Shown here piece after piece: positions 1-7,989 of a stretch of 64,000 bases of DNA. Under the pieces are notes generated by a model, which had not been told where the DNA came from, did no database searches, and saw only the letters and a list, made by a program, of their open reading frames with translations. Numbering within the stretch: the stretch's first letter is position 1; each line of letters begins with the position of its first letter. A program made the position numbers and the translations under genes. Source of the DNA: Spirosoma sp. SC4-14. GTDB lineage: Bacteria; Bacteroidota; Bacteroidia; Cytophagales; Spirosomataceae. Location: assembly GCF_037201965.1 (NCBI RefSeq), contig NZ_CP147518.1, positions 5,511,001-5,575,000 on the forward strand, given 5' to 3'.

Positions 1-338
1 ATTGAAAATACAACCAATTCGACACCAGCCTGATCAAGCACTTTGCCAAGCCGAATGAGGGCCGCTAGCCAGGGTTCGGCATAACGCCCCCAGGAAGCGC
101 AATAAAAACTGACGACAACCGGCTTGCCAATTGTCAGATCCGGCAACGTTAGTGATTGCCCATATCCCGGTTGTGGGTAGTTATTGAGGGCCGTTTTCCA
201 GTCGCCTTCCCGACCAACCAGAGTAAAAAAAGGAGCTCTCTCACCGGCTTCCAGCGGTTTTTCATCGATTAGCGGTAGGCATACATTTTTTGCAGTTGCA
301 TGGCGCTGAACGAATTCATTTTTAAGTTGAAGAGTCAT
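1..338 (-). CDS. AhpC/TSA-like redoxin, partial (C-terminus outside the window)
   Basis: The gene begins at the ATG complementary to 336-338 and runs off the left edge, so only 112 residues are visible. The thioredoxin-like fold of the AhpC/TSA family is recognisable: an EAGERAPFF entry segment near residue 31, then a hydrophobic strand PVVVSFY at 73-79, an aromatic-rich turn and a second strand GVELVVFS at 105-112. In most relatives the turn after the first strand is WCPYC and carries the peroxidatic cysteine. Here it reads W-G-R-Y-A, and the nearest cysteine is Cys80, just after the strand. Peroxidase activity by the usual mechanism is therefore doubtful. It may be a redox-inactive or altered relative. 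The family call is an inference from a partial sequence. Confidence 0.6.
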   Translation of the reverse strand, partial: MTLQLKNEFVQRHATAKNVCLPLIDEKPLEAGERAPFFTLVGREGDWKTALNNYPQPGYGQSLTLPDLTIGKPVVVSFYCASWGRYAEPWLAALIRLGKVLDQAGVELVVFS

Positions 339-727
339 GAGTATCGGTGTTTATGTTCTTATAATTATTTTATCCTATATATTAAATAGGATATTATTTT
401 AAGAGGTGAAAATCAATAGTAGGTATGGAATTGAGGCACATCTGACAGCCAGCTAGTGGCTATTGCGAATGAGCCGGGGCCTTCCTGAATGATGAAGGGA
501 AAAGAAGTCGTTCTACGACAAAAAAAGAAAGAAGAATTCTACCCCAGATCAACAACAGGCCATAGCCCGCATTGACATAGCGCACATTCGAAACCGGGAA
601 TTGAAGGATTCAGAAGAGAGAACCGGTTGAGATGCCTGGGTATTCATAGTAGTGATTGACTGTACGACTAAACAGTCGACTAAGTTCATGGGCAAAGGTG
701 AAAACTATTTTTTAGATTCACAAATCT

Positions 728-758
728 CCTGCGAAAAAAAGAATGTTTTTTTCGCAGG
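728..758. terminator. Perfect 13-bp stem hairpin, possible bidirectional terminator
   Basis: The arms 728-740 and 746-758 (CCTGCGAAAAAAA and its complement) are perfectly complementary around a 5-base loop. The A7/T7 runs lie inside the stem, so on either strand the hairpin gives a GC-rich base and a U-rich top half, a form compatible with termination in both directions. Confidence 0.5.
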
Positions 759-809
759 CTAACTACCTGACCATCAACCTCATTTCTCTATAGACTATTA
801 TAAAACGCA

Positions 810-887
810 GAAAGCATAACTGCGTGAAAGAGCGGATCTATGACTGTAGATTAGCCATTATTCACTCTTTCACGCAGTTATGCTTTC
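810..887. repeat. 23-bp perfect inverted repeat (intergenic stem-loop)
   Basis: Arms 810-832 and 865-887 match perfectly over 23 bases around a 32-base loop. The right arm ends 10 bases before the stop codon of the beta-barrel gene. It is one of many long stem-loops at gene boundaries in this window. On the minus strand a short T run (TTTT) follows the stem, so it could end transcription of the beta-barrel gene. Confidence 0.8.
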
Positions 888-897
888 CCGCTATACC

Positions 898-1755
898 TTA
901 TTTTATACGTTGTTTCCCCTGAACCTGCATTACGCTTGCCAGCTTCCGCTGAAGGGCAAACGTATAGCTCAAGGTTAGACCATATGTTATTCCACTACCT
1001 GTTCCTCGAAACTGCGCTTGCTGCGATTCACGTCCGTTAACCAGATAAGCGACATTTGTTGTTACTGAGCTTCCTATTCCCCACAGCTTCCGCACCGAAA
1101 GTCCCATATCGAATCGGTCGTTCAAACGAACAGTATATTCTACCCCTGTTTCGGCCATTGCTGTCAGTTGATTATTCAAGGTTGTATGGCCGCTTAAGCG
1201 AATTGGATTTTCCCGACGCCAGTCGTAGTTATTATAGCCTACTAATGAAAACTGACCTTTATCCTGACCGCTATTAGGAACGGCCCACATACCGCCCGTT
1301 AGCCAGAAACCCGAACGGCGCCACGGTCCGCTGGTCGATAAGATCATTCGTTTTGCCCGTAGAAAGAAACTTTGTTTGTCGTTCGTAAACGAAAAACTAT
1401 AGGGACTGCCGTTTACCAGCACATCGGTATGAATGGCCGAATTTGCATAGCCAGCTTCAATAGCCCATTGTTCGCGGTAAGCCCATCCTACCAATGCACT
1501 CCAGCCGGGTTTTGTTACAGGATTGCTAGCGAGTATTCCATTAAAGGAATTGTCGAGTTTAGCCCCGTCAGTTCGACCAAACCCACTCAGTGATACATAC
1601 CACCGATTTTGGATGTAGGCTCCTCCATAGCGGGTAAGTAGTCGGTCATATTGATGACGCTGATTCGGAAGCTGGTAGTAGTCGGCCATCTCCTGCCCCA
1701 GGGCAGGTATGGCAGCCAGCCCTAATAATAAAAAAGCGAAGTAGCGTTTCATCAT
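898..1755 (-). CDS. Outer-membrane beta-barrel protein, unknown function
   Basis: The 285-residue product has a clear signal peptide (MMKRYFAFLLLGLAAIPALG, then Q). The rest is made of alternating aromatic/polar stretches such as WYVSLSGFG, WSALVGWAY, WAIEAGYAN and a final strand YGLTLSYTFAL. That pattern fits an 8- to 12-stranded outer-membrane barrel like the OmpW/PorT-like proteins common in Bacteroidota. I chose the ATG pair at 1750-1755. An upstream TTG at 1764 would add only MCC before the signal peptide. No enzymatic motif was seen. Its neighbours are transcribed from their own units and give no hint of function. The specific role is unknown. Confidence 0.65.
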   Translation of the reverse strand: MMKRYFAFLLLGLAAIPALGQEMADYYQLPNQRHQYDRLLTRYGGAYIQNRWYVSLSGFGRTDGAKLDNSFNGILASNPVTKPGWSALVGWAYREQWAIEAGYANSAIHTDVLVNGSPYSFSFTNDKQSFFLRAKRMILSTSGPWRRSGFWLTGGMWAVPNSGQDKGQFSLVGYNNYDWRRENPIRLSGHTTLNNQLTAMAETGVEYTVRLNDRFDMGLSVRKLWGIGSSVTTNVAYLVNGRESQQAQFRGTGSGITYGLTLSYTFALQRKLASVMQVQGKQRIK

Positions 1756-1900
1756 ACAACACAATTAATTTCTTACCCCAAAGTAACACACTTAATCAAT
1801 TGTCTGTTAACTTTTTACAGAATTTTAATCCTTTTCTTACTACATAGACTCCTTAAATGCGAAAAAGGCTGGAATCTGCATCAACTTTTTAAAAAATAGT

Positions 1901-1932
1901 GGGCCGAATCCTCATTTACTGTGGTTCGGCCC
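1901..1932 (-). terminator. Terminator after the DUF2911 gene
   Basis: GGGCCGAA (1901-1908) pairs with TTCGGCCC (1925-1932). On the minus strand the stem is followed by a T-rich run, read from the A/T-rich bases at about 1885-1898. This is an ordinary rho-independent terminator for the gene ending at 2006. Confidence 0.7.
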
Positions 1933-2005
1933 AATAGTAACAACCCGATTTCATTGAGCACATTTACCCAAGCCAGGTCAAGGCAATTACTTAACAGCGA
2001 GGTCA

Positions 2006-2536
2006 TTAGCCGTGTTTAGTAACCGGCACTGAAATAGTCATATTATCCCAGGCAATGGCAATGCTATTATTCGATGGCGTAATGGTCAGCTTCTCGATTG
2101 GTGTTTTATTCATTGAAACCGGCACCGTTACTTTAGCCACATCATTGCCTTTAATTTTTTCGTACTCGTAAGATCCCCACTGGCCCAGTGTGCTGTTGAG
2201 CAACACGCTCCATTCTTTCTCACCCGGAATTGTGAAGAGCGTATACGTACCGGCTTTCACCATTTTACCACCGAACATAACATCGTGCTTAAACGTAACT
2301 TCGGTAGCCTCGTTAGCGCCCGTACGCCATACTTTACCGTATTTTTCGAGGCTGGTCGACCCCTCTGGCCCAAAGATTACCCGACCTTTTTTAGAGGGTT
2401 GGCCATATACAATTTTGATAGACTTGTCGGGGCTTTCTACAGTTACTTTCGGGCTTACTGGCGGCTTTTTATCTTGTGCCTGCACCAGCGATACCATTGC
2501 AAACAAAAGACTGAAAACTGCAATCAGATTTTTCAT
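2006..2536 (-). CDS. Secreted DUF2911 family protein
   Basis: The 176-residue protein starts with a signal peptide (MKNLIAVFSLLFAMVSLVQA, then QDKK). The body carries the family hallmarks: IKIVYGQPSKKGR near residue 41, then EKYGKVWRTGANEATEVTF near 63-81, AGTYTLFTIPGEKEWSVLLN near 96-115 and a C-terminal half built of beta strands. DUF2911 proteins are widespread in Bacteroidota and are exported, but no biochemical role is established. The length is normal for a single-domain member. The gene stands alone with a terminator behind it. It is divergent from the acyl-CoA dehydrogenase across 160 bases, which should hold both promoters; a TTACTTTG-like box lies upstream on the minus strand. Confidence 0.88.
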   Translation of the reverse strand: MKNLIAVFSLLFAMVSLVQAQDKKPPVSPKVTVESPDKSIKIVYGQPSKKGRVIFGPEGSTSLEKYGKVWRTGANEATEVTFKHDVMFGGKMVKAGTYTLFTIPGEKEWSVLLNSTLGQWGSYEYEKIKGNDVAKVTVPVSMNKTPIEKLTITPSNNSIAIAWDNMTISVPVTKHG

Positions 2537-2696
2537 GATAAAAAATGGTTTGGTTGATTGTTCGTATCATATACGTCACAAAGTAAACGATAGTTTCCGG
2601 TGGCATATGTAAAGATTTACGGTGGAAACTGTATTTTTACTGACTGGCCGTATGCCTGCATACCAATTCTTTTTCTTAGTAGCCCGTTCCTGACTC

Positions 2697-4520
2697 ATGG
2701 CAACTCCCTATTTCAGCAAACGCAACTTGCACTTTCTTCTATATGAAGTATTTCAGGCTGAAGAACTTACGCAATACGACTATTTCAGCGCCCACGACCG
2801 CGAAACGTTCAACCTTGTGCTCGACTCGGCTACGTATATCGCCGATACGCTGATGCACCCATACCTGAAAGAGGTTGACCGAAATCAGCCTGAATTACAC
2901 CATGGCCAAGTACGTGTTCATGCCAAAATCAAAGAATACCTGATAGCAATGGGCGAAGCAGGGTTGATTGGTGCCGGGTTTTCATTCGATCGGGGTGGGC
3001 AGCAGGTCCCCGAAATGGTCAACTCGCTGGTTGGATTCATTCTCATGGCGGCTAACAATGGAATGATGTATACGGGTTTGACTTCCGGAGCCGCCAACTT
3101 AGTGGCCACCTTTGGTTCGCCAGAACTTCAGCAACGTTATGTTCCGAATCTGCTAGCTGGAATCTGGCAGGGAACCATGGCCTTAACCGAACCTCAGGCC
3201 GGGTCGTCCCTATCCGACATTACCACTTCGGCCACTCCCCTGGCAGAAACTGAAGCGGCCATGCCAGGCGCCTATAAAATCAAAGGGCAAAAAGTGTTTA
3301 TCTCCGCTGGCGATCATGATGCAACTGAAAACATTATTCATCTGATGCTGGCCCGAATTGACGGCGCTCCTAAAGGCACAAAAGGTATTTCCTTGTTTGT
3401 TGTACCCAAATACCGCCTGAACGATCAGGGTGATGTTGTCGATAACGACGTTATATCGACTGGAATTTACCATAAGCTCGGCCAGAAAGGTGTTCCGGCC
3501 ATGCATCTGACGATGGGTTCAGCAGACAACACCATTGGCTACCTTGTTGGCGAACCGCATCAGGGGCTGGCCTATATGTTTCAAATGATGAACGAAGCCC
3601 GGCTAGGCGTAGGCATGACGGCCGTAGCCATTGCTACAGCCGCCTATTACGAAGCTCTCCACTATGCGAAAGAGCGCCCGCAAAGCCGTCGGTTAAACGA
3701 AAAGAACCTGCTCGATGCCCCCCAGACTCCCATCATCAACCACCCCGACGTCAGGCGGATGCTTCTGTTCCAGAAAGCCGTTACGGAAGGTGCCTTGTCG
3801 TTACTGGTGTATGCAGCCAAACTACATGATCTGAATCACGTTCTGGAAGGAGAAGAAAAAGAAAATGCCTTTCTGCTACTCGACCTGCTGATGCCGATCG
3901 CTAAAAGCTATCCATCCGACATGGGCGTACTATCGGTTAGTCAGAGTTTGCAAACCTTTGGCGGATACGGCTATACCGAAGACTTTCCGGTCGAACAACT
4001 GTATCGCGACATTCGGATTACGCCCATCTACGAAGGCACAACGGGGATTCAGGCGCAGGATTTGCTCGGTCGGAAAATGACCATGAAAGGGGGAAAGGCT
4101 CCGAAACTGTTGTTTGCCGAAATTAATAAAACCATTACCGAAGCTAGTTTTCATGTAGACCTTAAACCGTATGCCGATACATTAGCCCGTGAACTAAACC
4201 GAATGCAGGAGGTAGTATCGGCTCTAATGCCATATGCCATAAACGGCGACACCGAACGCTATCTGGCCGATGCTACATTGTTTCTGGAATTAGCGGGTAT
4301 TGTTGTGGTTGCCTGGCAGTGGCTCATTCAGGCCGTAGCGGCCAAACAGGCACTCCTCACCCAAAACCCGCAAGGCGAAGATCTGACGTTCTATGAAGGC
4401 AAAATTCACACAATGAAATTCTATTTTCACTATGAGGTACCCAAAACGCTGGGCTTGGCCACTCGGCTAACCGATTCGGAAGTACTGACAATTGTGACAG
4501 AAAACGCGCTGACTTTATAA
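2697..4520 (+). CDS. Acyl-CoA dehydrogenase, long form with C-terminal extension
   Basis: This 607-residue flavoprotein probably oxidises an acyl-CoA to the 2,3-enoyl-CoA and passes electrons to ETF. The N-terminal helical domain is followed by the FAD/substrate motif ALTEPQAGSSLSDI near residues 161-174. The C-terminal helical domain holds QTFGGYGYTEDFPVEQLYRD and the catalytic-glutamate signature IYEGTTGIQAQDLLG near 443-457. About 150 further residues form the extra C-terminal domain typical of the roughly 600-residue subfamily that includes DmdC-like enzymes. Substrate length cannot be told from sequence. The gene is monocistronic and ends in a strong terminator. Start at the first ATG; a substrate such as methylthiopropionyl-CoA is possible but unproven. 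Confidence 0.92.
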   Translation: MATPYFSKRNLHFLLYEVFQAEELTQYDYFSAHDRETFNLVLDSATYIADTLMHPYLKEVDRNQPELHHGQVRVHAKIKEYLIAMGEAGLIGAGFSFDRGGQQVPEMVNSLVGFILMAANNGMMYTGLTSGAANLVATFGSPELQQRYVPNLLAGIWQGTMALTEPQAGSSLSDITTSATPLAETEAAMPGAYKIKGQKVFISAGDHDATENIIHLMLARIDGAPKGTKGISLFVVPKYRLNDQGDVVDNDVISTGIYHKLGQKGVPAMHLTMGSADNTIGYLVGEPHQGLAYMFQMMNEARLGVGMTAVAIATAAYYEALHYAKERPQSRRLNEKNLLDAPQTPIINHPDVRRMLLFQKAVTEGALSLLVYAAKLHDLNHVLEGEEKENAFLLLDLLMPIAKSYPSDMGVLSVSQSLQTFGGYGYTEDFPVEQLYRDIRITPIYEGTTGIQAQDLLGRKMTMKGGKAPKLLFAEINKTITEASFHVDLKPYADTLARELNRMQEVVSALMPYAINGDTERYLADATLFLELAGIVVVAWQWLIQAVAAKQALLTQNPQGEDLTFYEGKIHTMKFYFHYEVPKTLGLATRLTDSEVLTIVTENALTL

Positions 4521-4544
4521 AAACAGAACTTTGCCTGTTTTCTG

Positions 4545-4575
4545 AAGCGACCACTCCTTCGAGTGGTCGCTTTTT
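4545..4575 (+). terminator. Strong rho-independent terminator after the acyl-CoA dehydrogenase
   Basis: A 12-bp perfect stem (4545-4556 with 4561-4572, core GCGACCACTC) around the loop CTTC, followed by a T run. It lies 25 bases past the stop codon. Confidence 0.9.
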
Positions 4576-4743
4576 GTTTCTATCTGTTCATAACTGGCAC
4601 GGAGTTGGTGGGAAATCATACTGATTCCCAGCAAATTCGACTTATAGGCGCAGAACTACTTTTCCAGCTACAAAACCCATAACTGATCCATTAACTTTAC
4701 GATCTTTCAGAGTACCTTCTTTCAGCAACCAACCACACAATCT

Positions 4744-6870
4744 ATGAAGCGATTACTACACGTTTTTTTTGTTGCATTACTTCTTATCAGCCCAGGTTTT
4801 GCGCAAACCAGCTCAGTAAGTTGCTTCAATGACCTTGGCGCTATAGTCCAGCGAACCGGTAAGCCAACAGCCGCCAATGCGCTGCGCTACGCCTTTACAC
4901 CAGCCGTAGTACCTCAAAACACTACACAGAATGTGCTGATTGAAGTTGTCATAACCGGCACACCATCGGCCGTAAATCTCTATCTGGATGCCACCCAGGC
5001 TACCCAGCCACTCAACGACAACGGAACTAATGGCGACAAACTGGCCAGTGATGGTGTCTATTCTGCCATTATAGCACCACCAACGGGTAGTTGGACAGAA
5101 CCGTTTGTAGGCTATACGCGGATACTGGAAAACAACATACAGGTAGCGCAGATCAATACATTTATTGGAGTCTTAACCAATAACATGCCACTATTACAAC
5201 CCAGGCGCATCGACAATTCGACCCAGTTTACCGACTATATTTTCAATATTGTGGTGCCATCAACCCTCAATACCCCTTCCGACAGTCAGAAGCAGACACT
5301 AAATCAGTTGTTCTACAAATACCACCCCGACTCGTTCGATTTCATCAATTATGTGCTGGTTCCAGGCTATGTAGGTAATCGGTTTCACGGTAATATCACC
5401 AATACGGTACAGGGTATTGGCCTAACGCCGTTTAACAACACATCACAATATGGCAGCAAGGGTCGGTTGCTGGGCTACAACGTTTTTCCGGTCCCGAGTT
5501 TTTTTGATGGGGCCAGCAATGGCTATATTCATGAGATCGGCCATCAATGGATCAATCACCTCTCCACTACTTTCCTGAAAGACGGTGTTCCACATTGGCC
5601 CGTTTCTAATCTGGCAGTTGGTGTGATGGGCCTTAGTATACCCGGCTCAGGAGCGGGCGGCCAATTTCCTTACATAGTTACAGAAACTGCAACTGGCTAC
5701 CGATTCGACCGGGCAAGTACCGACGCGCCAGCTTTTACGGAATGGGAACTCTACCTGATGGGCCTGATTCCGGCATCGGATGTAAAAATACCTGCCGTTA
5801 TTTTTAAAGATCAGTCGATCAATACCAGCATAGCTACCGGCACTGTTTTCCCCAAATCGGCATTCAACACCTACCAGCTTTCGGATTTAGTTGCCATAGC
5901 TGGCGAACGTATTCCTTCGGCTGCGCAAAGTCAGAAACAGTTTAAATCGGCCACGATCCTGTTATCGGAACAGTTGCTTTCAGCCGAAGAAATTTCGTAT
6001 TTCGACTACATGGCCCGCCGGGCAGAAGGCCAGGCGCCGGTATCGGTGCGCGAGGGTCTAACGACCTACATGGGCAAGCCTTTTGCAGTGGCAACGGGCA
6101 ATCGGGCCACCGTGCAGGCACTGCTGAATACTAATGTCAACTGTAGCACCGTACCGGCAACCCCAACCATTGCCTCCAGCGGAAGTCTGACCATTTGTCC
6201 CGGATCGTCGCTCACCTTAACGGCTCCAGCAGGCAATAGTCTATACTTCTGGTATCGTAATGGATCTCCTCTTCCGCAAACGACGGCCAGCCTTTCAACG
6301 ACCCAGACCGGGGCCTACACTGTATCGGTACGAAATGCCAGCGGCTGCAATAGCCTCCAATCGGCCGAAACCATCCTGATTGCAGGTACTAATCCGCCTA
6401 AGCCAACCATTTCACTGACCACCGACGGACTAACGTCGAGCAGTGTATCGGGCAATCAGTGGCTCTTAAATGGCAACCCTATCCCGAACGCTACTGCCCA
6501 AACCATAAGATCAGGTGCGGGTAGCTACGCCGTCCGCGTCACCCAGAATGGATGCACCAGCACTTCAGATCCATTCGTGATTACGGCCATCGACGAACCC
6601 GTTCCGGGTGTAGCATTCGATCTGAGTCACATGCCTAATCCGGTAAATGAATCAGCCCGTGTCATGTTTAGCCTACCTAAATCAACACCTTTGGTTTTGC
6701 GCCTGATTAGTTTAAGCGGAGTTTCGCTGAAAATACTGACCACTGGCACCTATACAGCCGGCAACCATGCGCTTACTGTTCCGACACACGACATTGCGGC
6801 TGGTTTCTATATATATCGGCTCGAAACGAGCTATGGGACACTTGCCCGAAAAATGATTGTTTCTAAATAA
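4744..6870 (+). CDS. Secreted zinc metalloprotease-like protein with T9SS sorting domain
   Basis: The 708-residue product has a signal peptide (MKRLLHVFFVALLLISPGFA). A beta-sandwich domain covers about 30-150 and holds the phrase NDNGTNGDKLASDGVYS, as in choice-of-anchor/Ig-like modules. A central domain carries the zinc-binding HExxH motif HEIGHQW near residue 263. Two Ig/PKD-like repeats follow (about 475-620, each with a TICPGSSLTL or QNGCTS type strand). The last roughly 80 residues look like a T9SS type A sorting domain: MPNPVNESARVMFSLP, then an ending GFYIYRLETSYGTLARKMIVSK split across two strands. The protein is therefore likely exported by T9SS and attached to, or released from, the cell surface. 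Peptidase activity is inferred only from HExxH; the third zinc ligand was not identified. Confidence 0.8.
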   Translation: MKRLLHVFFVALLLISPGFAQTSSVSCFNDLGAIVQRTGKPTAANALRYAFTPAVVPQNTTQNVLIEVVITGTPSAVNLYLDATQATQPLNDNGTNGDKLASDGVYSAIIAPPTGSWTEPFVGYTRILENNIQVAQINTFIGVLTNNMPLLQPRRIDNSTQFTDYIFNIVVPSTLNTPSDSQKQTLNQLFYKYHPDSFDFINYVLVPGYVGNRFHGNITNTVQGIGLTPFNNTSQYGSKGRLLGYNVFPVPSFFDGASNGYIHEIGHQWINHLSTTFLKDGVPHWPVSNLAVGVMGLSIPGSGAGGQFPYIVTETATGYRFDRASTDAPAFTEWELYLMGLIPASDVKIPAVIFKDQSINTSIATGTVFPKSAFNTYQLSDLVAIAGERIPSAAQSQKQFKSATILLSEQLLSAEEISYFDYMARRAEGQAPVSVREGLTTYMGKPFAVATGNRATVQALLNTNVNCSTVPATPTIASSGSLTICPGSSLTLTAPAGNSLYFWYRNGSPLPQTTASLSTTQTGAYTVSVRNASGCNSLQSAETILIAGTNPPKPTISLTTDGLTSSSVSGNQWLLNGNPIPNATAQTIRSGAGSYAVRVTQNGCTSTSDPFVITAIDEPVPGVAFDLSHMPNPVNESARVMFSLPKSTPLVLRLISLSGVSLKILTTGTYTAGNHALTVPTHDIAAGFYIYRLETSYGTLARKMIVSK

Positions 6871-6897
6871 AAACGCCTTCCACGTCAGCGAATTCGT

Positions 6898-6905
6898 TAC
6901 CTTTG
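6898..6905 (+). promoter_or_regulatory. Bacteroidota -7 box (TACCTTTG)
   Basis: TACCTTTG matches the TAnnTTTG -7 consensus of the Bacteroidota housekeeping sigma factor and lies 26 bases upstream of the YheT-like start. A -33 TTG was not obvious. Confidence 0.5.
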
Positions 6906-6930
6906 CGGCTTCAATCACCCGCGTGTTGTA

Positions 6931-7947
6931 ATGCCGCTGATTGCTCAGTCGAGTTACCGGCCACCGGCCCGTTTATGGAATGGCCATTTGCAAACCATTA
7001 TCCCTTCGCTCTTTCGCAAGGTTACGGTTACTTACGTCCGTGAACGTGTCGAAACCCCGGACGATGATTTTCTGGATGTAGACTGGAGCTGGGGACAAAG
7101 AGCGGGGAGCGCAGAGCGGGATGTTGCAGGAGCAATCCCCACGGCCTCCCTTGTGATTCTCTCGCATGGGCTGGAGGGAAGCTCAACAAGTCCGTATCTG
7201 GCAGGGATGGTAAAACATCTGACCCAGTCGGGTTTCGATTGCATGGCCTGGCATTACCGGTCTTGTAGTGGCGAGCTAAACCGGCAGCAGCGGTTTTACC
7301 ACATTGGCGAAACAGGTGATCTACACTTCATCATTCAACACGCCCTCTCCAAAGGCTATCAGACAATCTGTCTGATGGGTTTTAGTGCCGGCGGTAGCGT
7401 AACGCTCAAGTATCTTGGCGAACAAAAAACAGCGTTGAACCCGGCCATTCGGAGAGCCGTTGTGTTTTCAGTACCGCTCGATCTGATGGGTTCCGCCCGC
7501 CGACTCGAACAATGGGATAGTCTGGTGTATAATTATCGATTTAACCGAACCCTCAAACGAAAAGTCCTGCAAAAGGCCGCCGTAATGCCGGGCATATTCC
7601 CAACCGACCGTATCAGCAAAGCCCGTAGCGTTCGGGAGTTCGACAACCTGTTTACCGCTCCGCAGAACGGCTTTCGGGACGTTACCGACTATTATACCCA
7701 AAGTAGTGCACTACAGTTCCTACCGAACATTGCGATTCCAACCCTGATTGTCAACGCCCAAAATGATCCTTTTCTGTCGCCCGAGTGTTTTCCGGAAAAC
7801 CAGGCACGGGAACTCCCCAATGTATGGATGGAGTTTCCTGAGCAGGGTGGTCATTGCGGATTTCCGTCGCTTACCGATGGTATCAACGGTACCTACTGGT
7901 CCGAAAAACGGGCCGTTGAGTTTTTAACAGCATCAAATTCGATATAA
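6931..7947 (+). CDS. YheT-family alpha/beta hydrolase
   Basis: This 338-residue hydrolase matches the YheT/embryogenesis-associated EMB8 family. It has the N-terminal RLWNGHLQTIIPSLFR, the oxyanion-region strand VILSHGLEGSSTSPYL near residue 76, the basic patch AWHYRSCSGELNR, and the nucleophile elbow GFSAGGS near 149-155 with its serine. The C-terminal half has NAQNDPFLSPECFP (the acid region) and a late GGHCGF that supplies the histidine. Substrates of the family are not firmly known; carboxylester hydrolase activity is expected. The gene follows the metalloprotease by 60 bases and has its own -7 box, so it is probably separately transcribed. It ends 42 bases before the serine-pathway fusion gene and could be co-transcribed with it. 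Confidence 0.88.
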   Translation: MPLIAQSSYRPPARLWNGHLQTIIPSLFRKVTVTYVRERVETPDDDFLDVDWSWGQRAGSAERDVAGAIPTASLVILSHGLEGSSTSPYLAGMVKHLTQSGFDCMAWHYRSCSGELNRQQRFYHIGETGDLHFIIQHALSKGYQTICLMGFSAGGSVTLKYLGEQKTALNPAIRRAVVFSVPLDLMGSARRLEQWDSLVYNYRFNRTLKRKVLQKAAVMPGIFPTDRISKARSVREFDNLFTAPQNGFRDVTDYYTQSSALQFLPNIAIPTLIVNAQNDPFLSPECFPENQARELPNVWMEFPEQGGHCGFPSLTDGINGTYWSEKRAVEFLTASNSI

Positions 7948-7989
7948 CCATAGTAGATCACCAAGTCGCTGCGATAGCGGTTTTCACCC

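Larger units (their letters stand above)
339..897. other. Gene-poor intergenic stretch with two hairpins
   Basis: No gene with a start codon was found in these roughly 560 bases. A 45-codon open stretch on the plus strand (496-630) is Lys/Arg-rich at first and then reads TPDQQQAIARIDIAHIRNRE, but it has no ATG and ends in TGA. It might be a relic of a deleted gene. The right part holds two inverted repeats, listed separately (728-758 and 810-887), both downstream of the beta-barrel gene on the minus strand. The bases just upstream of the redoxin start (about 350-400) are AT-rich and probably contain its promoter, but I could not assign one. Confidence 0.5.

Noticed and set aside
496..630. 45-codon plus-strand frame (TPDQQQAIARIDIAHIRNRE) in the first intergenic region
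   Set aside because: No ATG, short, no recognisable domain; kept only as a possible relic in the intergenic entry.
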